NCBI RefSeq assembly: GCF_011039135.1
Contig: NZ_JAAKEJ010000005.1
Location: forward strand, 1-64,000
From: Desulfovibrio sp. ZJ209
GTDB lineage: Bacteria > Desulfobacterota > Desulfovibrionia > Desulfovibrionales > Desulfovibrionaceae
Length of the DNA stretch: 64,000 nucleotides
Direction: 5' to 3'
The position numbers and the translations under genes are program-made. The notes under the pieces were generated by a model. That model was not told the origin of the DNA and searched no databases. It saw only the letters and a program-made list of their open reading frames with translations. This document shows, piece after piece, positions 56,953-64,000 of the stretch (within the stretch, counting starts at the first letter, position 1; each line of letters opens with the position of its first letter).

Positions 56953-59900
56953 TGTATATCGAATCCTTCCACATCGACGGCTTCGGCGCCCTCTCCGGCG
57001 TGGAGGTGGAGGGCCTTGCGCCGGGCCTTAGCATCTTTCTCGGGCGCAACGAGGCGGGCAAGTCCACCTGCCTCGAATTTCTGCGCACCATGCTCACGGG
57101 CTATCCCAATCCCCGCGCCAGCGAAGCGCGGCGCAGTTTCGCGCCCGTTAGCGGAGGCCTCGCTGGTGGGAGCCTGACTTTGCGCTGCCCGGGGGCGGAC
57201 GGCGCCGCCGAGACCATCCACCTCACCCGCCGCCCCGGGCCCTCGGGGGGCACCGTGACCCTGAACCTCCCCGACGGCGCCCCGCTTTCCCCGGATGTGC
57301 TCCGCCAACTGCTCTTTGGGGTGGACCGCGAGGTCTACCGCTCGGTGTTTGGATTCAGCCTGGGCGAGCTCGAGAATTTCGAGAGCCTTGACGGCGAGGG
57401 CGTGCGCAATGCGCTCTATGGGGCGAGCTTCGGGCCCGGGCTGCGCGCTCCGGGCGAGGCGCTGAAGCTGCTGGAAAAGCAGGAGGAGGAGATCTTCCGG
57501 CGCGGTGGCAGCAAGCCCGCGCTCAACGCGGCCCTCGGCCAGCTGGAGGCGCTGCGCGCCCGCATCGAGGATGTGACCGCCGAATGCGCCGGTTTTGACG
57601 CCCTTGCCGAGGATTTCGCCAAGAAGAAGGCGGAGCTCGCCGCCCTGCGCGCCCGCAAGGCAGACCTCGAAGACGAGCGCCGCCACCTTGAACGCCGCCT
57701 CGGCGTGTGGCGCCAGTGGGACGAATGGCGCATGGCCGGCGCGCGCCTCGAACGGCTCACACCCGTGCGCGAAGACTTCCCGGAGGATGGCGCCGCCAGG
57801 CTGGCGCGCCTTGAGGAGGCCCGCGAGGCCTGCGAACGCCAGGTTGCCGCCCGGGAGGAAAAGCTCGCGCGGCTTCGGCAGCGTCTTGAAGCCGTCAGTG
57901 TGGATGCGGCTCTCTTGGCGGCGCTCCCCGAGCTTCGCCGGCTTTCCGAGCGCAAGAGCGGCTACCGGCAAGCCCTCGGCCAGATCGGCGTCCTTGAGGA
58001 AAGCGTGCGGCGCGCAGAAGCCGCCCTCGCGCACGGCCTCGCCCAGCTGGGCCCGGGCTGGAGCCCCCAGCGCATCCGCGAAACCGACCGCTCCCTCTTT
58101 GCCCGCGAGGGGCTGGAAAGGCAGGCGCGCGAAATGACCGCCGCGGTCACCGCGCACCAGGCCGCCATCGACGGCCTCACGCGCGCCAACCGCGACGTGG
58201 AGGCCGCCGAGCGCGCTGTGAACGCCGCGCGGGACGCGCTTGCGGTGCTGCCCGCGCCCGTGGCCGAGCTTTCGGACGAGGCCCGGGACGAACTGCGCCA
58301 GGCCATGGCGCGCCTTGAGGAAAAGCGCCGCCTCATCCCGGCCCGCGAGCGCGCCGTCGAACAGGCCCGCACGGCCTTTGGCCGCGCCTTCGACCAGTTG
58401 CGCGTGACGGGCATGCCGCTTCCGGCCGCAGGCCCGGCAGCCGCCGTTGAGGACGCCAGCGCCCTTCTGGACGGCCTGCTGGCCCGGCAGGAGGACGCCC
58501 TTGGCGTGGCCCGCAGCATGCAGGCGCGCCTCCAGGAGGCGGCGGACATCACCACCGCGGTGCGCCAGGCCGAGGAGCGGGCCGAAACCGTGAAAAAACG
58601 CATGGACAGCCTGCGCGAGGCGCAGCGCAATGCCGGCGGCCAGACCCGCGAGGCGCTGGACGCCCGCGCGAGCGCCCTGCGCGCCCTGCGCGCCCTTTCG
58701 GCCAACATGTCCACCGAGCGCGACCGCCTGCAGGAGCTCGACAACCGCATCTCGTCGGAGCAGGCGCCGGCGCCGGTGATGAGCGTGCCGCTCATCGTGG
58801 TGGGCGCCCTGCTCATCCTCAGCGGCGGGGGCATCCTCCTCGCGCACTGGCTGCTCGGCATCACGGAATACGCGCTCACGCCCGAGATCAGCCTGCCCGT
58901 CACCCTGTGGTCCGGTTATCTCGTACTCGCGAGCGGCGTGGGCTTCCTCGCGGGGGGGCTCCCGCGCAGCGGGCCCGAGGCCCGGCGCTTCCAGCGGGAG
59001 ATGGCGCAACTGCAAAGCCGGCGCGAAACCTGCGCGCTGCATGTGGCGGAACTGGGCGACCAGACCCGCCAGCTCTGCGCGGCCGCAGGCGTGGACAGCA
59101 TGGACCTTGTCACACTGGAAGCCACGGAAATGCTCCTCGAGCGGGAGCGCGAACAGTGCTTCCATGAGGAGCGCGCCCGGCGCGACATGGAGGCGCTCAA
59201 GCGCGAATACGCCGAGGCCCGCTCCCTGCTCGCCACGCTGGAAAGCCGCGCCCATGAGAAGGAAAGCGAGGTGCAGCAGGCGCGGCGCCAATGGCACGGC
59301 CTCATGCAGTCGCTCCATGTGACGAGCGTGCCCTCGCCGGAAAGCGCCGCCACCTTTTTCGCCCGGGCGGAATCCGCGCGCCTCGCCTTCGGGGGCGTTG
59401 CCGCCGCGCAGGGGGAGCTCAACGCCCTGCTGGACGAGGTGAACGCCCTTGAGGCCCGTGCGTCCGCCGTGCCGCCCGTGGCCGCCCGCATGGCGGAGGG
59501 CGGACTTTCCCTCGAGGAGGCCGTGCGCGAGGTCATGGACGCCTGCCGCGAGGCCGATGCCGCGCGCGAGCAGCGCATCCGCGCCGCATCGACGCTCCAG
59601 AACCACGAGAACGAGCTGGAGCGCGCCCAAGCGCGCCAGCGCGAGGCCTCGGACAGGCTGCGCGCCGACGAGGCCAGGCTTTCCGAGGCGCGGAGCGCCT
59701 GGGGACAGTGCCTGGCCGGGCTCGGGCTGGAGCAGGACTTGGACCCCGAGACCGTGCGCGAAGCCTTCAAGCTCATGGAAGACTGCCTCGACGCCGAAGC
59801 GCAGCTTGAGCGGGCGCGCGGGGAACTCGCCCAGACCCGCGCGGAGCTCGCCGCGCTCGAGGAGCCCCTCACCGCCCTCGCCGAAAACCTCGCTCGCCTC

Positions 59901-60947
59901 CCGGAGCGCGATGCGGACGCCGCCTGCGACTGGCTCGCCACCCTCGACGCCCTCTTCGCCGATGCGGAAAGCGCGGCCGGCGCCGAGGCCGAACGCCAGC
60001 GGCTCGCAGGGCTGCTCTCCGAAGAGGAGGACGAACTCCGGGCCGAAATGGCGGCCCTCGACATGGCGCGGGAGCGGGAGCGTAACCTGCTGGCCCGGGC
60101 CGGCGCGGGCGATGCGGAGGACTTTCTGCGATTGGCCGCGCTGCTTGTGGAATACCGCGAGCTCACCCGGCGCCGGCAGGACCTGGAGGACGCCCTCAGG
60201 CTCGCCGCCGATACACGGCCGCTCGAGGAATTCCTTGCATCCTTCCATGAAGGCGACCAGGAAACGCAGGAGAAGCGCCTCGCCGCCGTCCAGGCGGAAC
60301 TTGACGCCATGGGCGACGCCGAGCAGGACCTGGCCGGCCGAGTGGCGGGGCTCAGCGCGCGCGTGGGCGCGCTCTCGCGCGACGAGGAGCTGGCCCGCAT
60401 GCGCCAGGAGGAGGCCTCGCTCCTCGAGCGCATGGAGCGCATGGCCCTCGCCTGGAGCCGCCGCGCGCTTGCCGCGGCCCTGTTGCGGCAGGCCAAGCTG
60501 AGCTTTGAAAAGGAGCGCCAGCCCGAGGTCATCCGCGAGGCGTCGGCCATCTTCTCGACCATCACGGACGGCCGCTGGCGCGGCATCAGCGCCTCGCTGG
60601 AGGACGCGAGCCTGCTCATCCTGCCCCCCGCGGGCGAACCCGTGGAGCCGCAGTTCCTGAGCCGGGGCGCGCAGGAGCAGGCCTATCTCGCGCTCAGGCT
60701 CGCCTATATCAAAAGCCACGCCCTGCACGCCGCGCCGCTGCCCGTCATCATGGACGAAGTGCTCGTCAACTTCGATCCCGAACGCGCCCAGCGCACGGCC
60801 CGCGCTTTCGCCGACCTCGCGGCCGGCCGCGACGGCCACCAGATCCTCTACTTCACCTGCCAGCCGCACATGGTGGACGTGCTGCGCGCGGCCGCGCCGG
60901 ACGCCCCGCTCTTCAAGGTGGAAAACGGCCGTATCGCCGCCGCCTGA
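56952..60947 (+). CDS. yhaN: YhaN-like (SbcC/Rad50-related) ATPase, 1331 aa
   Basis: The ATPase partner of YhaO. It starts with the P-loop GRNEAGKST at 31-39. Two long coiled-coil arms (rich in Glu, Ala, Arg; about 180-600 and 690-1180) flank two hydrophobic segments (about 615-635, VPLIVVGALLILSGGGILLA, and about 645-665). These may anchor the protein in the membrane, as in YhaN. The C-terminal half of the ATPase has LSRGAQEQAYLALRLAY (signature) and VIMDEVLVNFDPERAQRT (Walker B). The complex presumably acts on DNA ends, but the membrane tie is odd for a repair enzyme. Confidence 0.9.
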   Translation: MYIESFHIDGFGALSGVEVEGLAPGLSIFLGRNEAGKSTCLEFLRTMLTGYPNPRASEARRSFAPVSGGLAGGSLTLRCPGADGAAETIHLTRRPGPSGGTVTLNLPDGAPLSPDVLRQLLFGVDREVYRSVFGFSLGELENFESLDGEGVRNALYGASFGPGLRAPGEALKLLEKQEEEIFRRGGSKPALNAALGQLEALRARIEDVTAECAGFDALAEDFAKKKAELAALRARKADLEDERRHLERRLGVWRQWDEWRMAGARLERLTPVREDFPEDGAARLARLEEAREACERQVAAREEKLARLRQRLEAVSVDAALLAALPELRRLSERKSGYRQALGQIGVLEESVRRAEAALAHGLAQLGPGWSPQRIRETDRSLFAREGLERQAREMTAAVTAHQAAIDGLTRANRDVEAAERAVNAARDALAVLPAPVAELSDEARDELRQAMARLEEKRRLIPARERAVEQARTAFGRAFDQLRVTGMPLPAAGPAAAVEDASALLDGLLARQEDALGVARSMQARLQEAADITTAVRQAEERAETVKKRMDSLREAQRNAGGQTREALDARASALRALRALSANMSTERDRLQELDNRISSEQAPAPVMSVPLIVVGALLILSGGGILLAHWLLGITEYALTPEISLPVTLWSGYLVLASGVGFLAGGLPRSGPEARRFQREMAQLQSRRETCALHVAELGDQTRQLCAAAGVDSMDLVTLEATEMLLEREREQCFHEERARRDMEALKREYAEARSLLATLESRAHEKESEVQQARRQWHGLMQSLHVTSVPSPESAATFFARAESARLAFGGVAAAQGELNALLDEVNALEARASAVPPVAARMAEGGLSLEEAVREVMDACREADAAREQRIRAASTLQNHENELERAQARQREASDRLRADEARLSEARSAWGQCLAGLGLEQDLDPETVREAFKLMEDCLDAEAQLERARGELAQTRAELAALEEPLTALAENLARLPERDADAACDWLATLDALFADAESAAGAEAERQRLAGLLSEEEDELRAEMAALDMARERERNLLARAGAGDAEDFLRLAALLVEYRELTRRRQDLEDALRLAADTRPLEEFLASFHEGDQETQEKRLAAVQAELDAMGDAEQDLAGRVAGLSARVGALSRDEELARMRQEEASLLERMERMALAWSRRALAAALLRQAKLSFEKERQPEVIREASAIFSTITDGRWRGISASLEDASLLILPPAGEPVEPQFLSRGAQEQAYLALRLAYIKSHALHAAPLPVIMDEVLVNFDPERAQRTARAFADLAAGRDGHQILYFTCQPHMVDVLRAAAPDAPLFKVENGRIAAA

Positions 60948-60953
60948 ACGCAA

Positions 60954-60983
60954 GATGCGCCCCGTGCTTTCACGGGGCGCATC
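60954..60983. terminator. Hairpin between convergent yhaN and autotransporter genes
   Basis: GATGCGCCCCGTG, loop CTTT, CACGGGGCGCATC is a perfect 13-bp stem lying 7 bases after the yhaN stop and 30 bases after the autotransporter stop. There is no T-run on either side, so it may act as a bidirectional 3'-end structure. Confidence 0.6.
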
Positions 60984-61012
60984 CCTGGCACGCCGGCGAC
61001 CCAGGCCTTTCG

Positions 61013-63709
61013 CTAAAACTGGTAGCTGAAGCTCGCCGTCACCCCCTGGGCCGAGGTTTTCAGGCCGCCCTGAAAACTGTAGCCCAAGCCGAAGGCCATG
61101 TCGCCGCCCGAAAATTCCACGCCTAGGGCGCCGCGCCAGGTGATGTGGTCCATGATCTGCGTTTCCAGCTCCACATCGGTGCGCGTGCCCGTAAAGCGGA
61201 TGTTCGTCTTCGCGTCCATGTCTCCGGCCGCGGGAATGACCGAGAGATCCAGCATGGGGCGGCAGCGCCAGCCGCTTGGCAGCGGAAGCTCGCGCGAGAA
61301 GGCCACGCCCACGGGGAAGGTCCAGATGTTCTGGTGCATGGCCTCGCCTTCCAGAACCGTGCCATTGCTCTTCACGTCATAACTCTCCGTATTCAGGTAG
61401 AGGTAGCGGACACCGGCGTGCGGCGTCACGTCCAACCAGGGCGTAGGGATGCGGTATTCGGCGCGCAGGCCCGCGCCGAGTGCCCAAGAGGACACGTCGC
61501 TCTTGAGTGGGCGCATCTGCATGCCCGCGGGCAGGTCCTGCGTGAGGCTGTTGTAGGCCGAAGTATAGGCCACGTCCGCCGCAAGGCCGAAATTGCCCTT
61601 TTGCCAGCCGGCATAGGCGCCCAGACCCCAGAAGCCCATGTTGTTGTCCGTGGGCGCGAGCTCGCCCGAGCCGCGGGCATAGCCCCCTCCAAGATTGAGG
61701 CTCAGGCCCAGGCGCAGCGCGCTCTCGAAAGTATAGTCGCAGCCGAGCGCGATGCCGCCAAGTGTACCGCTGAAATCCATGTCCCAGTTGCCGGCGGTCA
61801 TGCCGAAGCCGTTGGTACTCTGGAAAAGCGGCATGATCCACAAGGCCCAGCCGTGCCGGTGAAGCGGATCCTCCACGGGCGCGCCGTCCTCGCCCATGAA
61901 TTCCATGCCGCCCTCGGGCTCGGTGCCCGTGCGCTGCCCCATGGCGTTGCTGGCCGCCTGGTTGGCGGCCATGGTCATCTGCGGCACGGCGCCGAGCACG
62001 GCCATGCGCGCGGCGCTCTCGATGGTGATGGCCGCCAGCCGTGCGTCATTGCCGATATAGTCGCGGCTGGTGGCGCGGGAGAGGAAACGGATGCCCGCAA
62101 TATCCGAATCCACATAGGTGGGACCCATGCTGCCCGAGCCGAAGGCCCCGTCGGCCGCCCCGGAAAGGGAGGGATCCAGCCCGGGGAACACGCTTGCGGC
62201 CGGCACCTGCCGCGTACCGATCATGCCGAATTGGGGCAGGCGCACCAGCTCCAGCAGGGGTGTCCCCGAGGCGAGGTTGGCGCCGTTCCAGGCGCTCGCG
62301 TCCGCATAGGCGCCCGCGCCGTTGAGGACCTTGTAGGTCGCCCCGTTGACGGCGTCGGGGATATAGAGCTTCGCCCCGGAGCGGACATCGAAACTGCCGC
62401 CCGAAAGGGCGCCGGCGCCATTGGCGGCCGCCGAGGCCGCGTTGACCACGAGGAGGGAACGGGGCGCAAAAATGGCGCGGCCCGGCGTCACGCCTGAGGG
62501 GCGCCCCATGACGGCGCCGTCCACCACGATGCCGGGAAGCGCGGAAAGCGCCTGCGGCTTCGCCACGGCGAGGGCCGCGGTGACCGGCCCGAGGGAGCTG
62601 CCGTCGGCCGCGTCGAACTGGCGCACAATCCAGTCGGCATCGGCGGTGCCGAGGCCCAGGGCCGCATTATGGCCCACAACCGCGCTCGCCCCCGTGGACT
62701 CCTTGAACCGCTCCACGGCCACGCGGCTGTTGACGGCGAGCAGCGTCCCGTTTTGGAGCGTCAGGGATTCGATGCCGGCGCGCGCGTGGTCGTTGACCGC
62801 AAGGCCCCGCTGCGCCACAAGCTCCCCGGCCGTGAGTTCGCCGCCGGAAACGACGGCCGGGCCGCCCACGCTCAGGCCGGCAATGGAAGATTTGCTGTTT
62901 CGGAGCGTGAAGGCGTCGGTGACGATGTTGTTGTTGGCCGCTGGATCAAGCGGCCCGGTCAGGGTGAAGCTGCCGCCCTGCATGGTGACATTGTTGGCAT
63001 AGAGGCTCTGGGCCGCCAGGTTGGTGGCCACGATGTTCTGGGCCGTTATCTTGCCGCGGGGGGCCTGCAGGGTCAGCGTGGCGCCCTCGCGTTGCGTGAG
63101 GCCGTCCACCATGCGTGCGGAGATATTGCCGGAATCGCTGGTGACCACCGTATCCCCGCTCACCACCTCGAGGCCGCCATAGAGCATGATGTTGCTCCTG
63201 GCGGTGAGCACGCTGTTGTTATGCTGGTGCGGGCCGTCCGTGGGCGGGGCGGCCTGGTTGAGGAGATAATCCCAGCCGAGGGAGATGATGTTCGCGTCAA
63301 TGTGGCTGTTGTCCGTCACCATCCTGCCCGTGGCAGACGTTTGGAAGATGTTGCCCGCGCTGAGCGTGCTGTTTTCCACATACATGGGGCCCATGCGAAA
63401 ATTCTGCGCGGAGGTGATGACCGCGTTGCGGGCCAGCATGTGTACCGTCGGGCAACGGATGTCATTGGCGGTGACGCGGGCGCCCGAGACGGTGAGATTG
63501 GCCCCGGAGCCGGTGATGTCGTTATAGTCCGCATTGGCGTCAATGGTCGTGGCGCTGATGATGTTCAGGTTGCCCGCGGCCAAAGCCGGCGCCGCGCCCA
63601 TGGCAAGCGCCGGCGCGAGGAGAGTGAGCGCCGCAAGGACGCGGCAACGCGCCCGGGCCCTTGCGAGGCAGCGGATGACGGCGAGCGAAAACGCAGTGAC
63701 AGGGCCCAT
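61013..63709 (-). CDS. Autotransporter (type Va secreted outer-membrane protein)
   Basis: The protein starts with an extended signal peptide (basic, then LAALTLLAPALAMGAAPALAA). A passenger of about 550 residues follows, of short Gly/Asn/Val-rich beta-helix repeats (e.g. LTVSGARVTANDIRC), without a recognisable protease site. The last 270 residues form the autotransporter beta-barrel, beginning near HGWALWIMPLFQ and ending FSYQF with the terminal Phe needed by the BAM machinery. ATG 63709 was chosen because AAAGGAG lies 7 bases upstream; earlier in-frame starts have no such site. The passenger resembles adhesin-like autotransporters; its target is unknown. Confidence 0.85.
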   Translation of the reverse strand: MGPVTAFSLAVIRCLARARARCRVLAALTLLAPALAMGAAPALAAGNLNIISATTIDANADYNDITGSGANLTVSGARVTANDIRCPTVHMLARNAVITSAQNFRMGPMYVENSTLSAGNIFQTSATGRMVTDNSHIDANIISLGWDYLLNQAAPPTDGPHQHNNSVLTARSNIMLYGGLEVVSGDTVVTSDSGNISARMVDGLTQREGATLTLQAPRGKITAQNIVATNLAAQSLYANNVTMQGGSFTLTGPLDPAANNNIVTDAFTLRNSKSSIAGLSVGGPAVVSGGELTAGELVAQRGLAVNDHARAGIESLTLQNGTLLAVNSRVAVERFKESTGASAVVGHNAALGLGTADADWIVRQFDAADGSSLGPVTAALAVAKPQALSALPGIVVDGAVMGRPSGVTPGRAIFAPRSLLVVNAASAAANGAGALSGGSFDVRSGAKLYIPDAVNGATYKVLNGAGAYADASAWNGANLASGTPLLELVRLPQFGMIGTRQVPAASVFPGLDPSLSGAADGAFGSGSMGPTYVDSDIAGIRFLSRATSRDYIGNDARLAAITIESAARMAVLGAVPQMTMAANQAASNAMGQRTGTEPEGGMEFMGEDGAPVEDPLHRHGWALWIMPLFQSTNGFGMTAGNWDMDFSGTLGGIALGCDYTFESALRLGLSLNLGGGYARGSGELAPTDNNMGFWGLGAYAGWQKGNFGLAADVAYTSAYNSLTQDLPAGMQMRPLKSDVSSWALGAGLRAEYRIPTPWLDVTPHAGVRYLYLNTESYDVKSNGTVLEGEAMHQNIWTFPVGVAFSRELPLPSGWRCRPMLDLSVIPAAGDMDAKTNIRFTGTRTDVELETQIMDHITWRGALGVEFSGGDMAFGLGYSFQGGLKTSAQGVTASFSYQF

Positions 63710-63886
63710 GCCAAGGCTCCTTTGCCCCATGCGGGCTGCTTTGAGAGTGGGCGCCATTGTTACCCGGCACGGGGCCGGAGTCAACGGGTCATGGCCCGCA
63801 AAACGCCTGCCCCGGCCCCGCGCGTGGCGGAACCGGGGCAACAGGGGCAAACACGGGCTTCAGGCGACTTGCCGCAGGGGCGCCCG

Positions 63887-64000
63887 TTATGGCACATCCG
63901 GGAAGAGCTGCAACTTCTCCGGCGAGGAAATGGTGACGCTGTGCTTCACGCTGGCCTTGCCGTGGCCCGGCACCTCCACGTTCCAGAACAGCATGTGCTC
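63887..64000 (-). CDS. C-terminal end of a protein, possibly DUF4139-type (partial)
   Basis: The minus strand carries an open frame entering from the right edge and ending at TAA 63887-63889. Its last residues, LFWNVEVPGHGKASVKHSV and then SSPEKLQLFPDVP, resemble the closing strands of DUF4139-domain proteins, but this is too little for a firm assignment. It is not visibly linked to the autotransporter other than by strand. Confidence 0.35.
   Translation of the reverse strand, partial: EHMLFWNVEVPGHGKASVKHSVTISSPEKLQLFPDVP

Noticed and set aside
56484..60953. Minus-strand ORF of 1,489 codons opposite yhaN
   Set aside because: It is a shadow of a GC-rich gene. The plus strand has clear ATPase motifs, and this frame shows only Ala/Arg/Gly/His-rich sequence.

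Overview
The window reads as a chromosome segment of a high-GC Desulfovibrionaceae bacterium, most likely a Desulfovibrio. This is inferred from a dcw cluster that starts with mraZ and lacks ddl, from a MurE with the DNPR signature of meso-diaminopimelate ligases, from a PASTA-tailed FtsI, from a type III glutamine synthetase and from the codon use. No marker gene here fixes the species.

The window has two very different halves. Positions 1 to about 15,245 are accessory DNA. At the left edge is the tail of an IS481-like transposase. Next come the remains of an integrative mobilizable element: a MOBP-type relaxase with two frameshifts and two stops, an oriT-like hairpin, a broken small gene beside it, and a P4-type integrase with one stop and two frameshifts. 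The integrase lies beside the 3' end of tRNA-Leu(UAA). A conserved hypothetical gene and tRNA-Ser(GCU) follow. Then come four tandem tiny membrane-peptide ORFs, an intact type I restriction-modification operon (hsdM-hsdS-hsdR, minus strand), and a very AT-rich 2.4-kb gene for a SIR2-like plus P-loop NTPase protein. That last gene resembles anti-phage defence proteins and is interrupted by two in-frame TAA codons but no frameshift.

Positions 15,250 to 64,000 are core genome, densely packed and intact. The order is: argG-argH with a coupled unknown gene and an EF-G paralogue; flagellin; a small zinc-ribbon gene; and the division and cell-wall cluster. Transcribed on the minus strand, the cluster runs mraZ-rsmH-ftsL-ftsI-murE-murF-mraY-murD-ftsW-murG-murC-murB-ftsQ-ftsA-ftsZ, mostly with overlapping or abutting genes. 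A good promoter overlapped by MraZ-type AAGTGG repeats precedes it. Next are a GAF/degenerate-GGDEF/TPR protein, an FKBP isomerase, GlnN, a TDT-family carrier, a YkgJ-type Cys-cluster protein, a J-domain protein, an esterase, groES-groEL, glmU, a Tim44-domain protein, a thioesterase, a TPR-like protein, a YhaO/YhaN (SbcDC-like) pair and an autotransporter. The last bases hold the 3' end of one more minus-strand gene.

Functionally, the core half links cell-wall precursor supply (GlmU makes UDP-GlcNAc; MurB to MurG and MraY make lipid II) with septum assembly (FtsW, FtsI, FtsL, FtsQ, FtsA, FtsZ). The accessory half is a defence and mobility region in decay. The restriction operon looks intact, while the mobility genes and the SIR2 gene carry multiple lesions.
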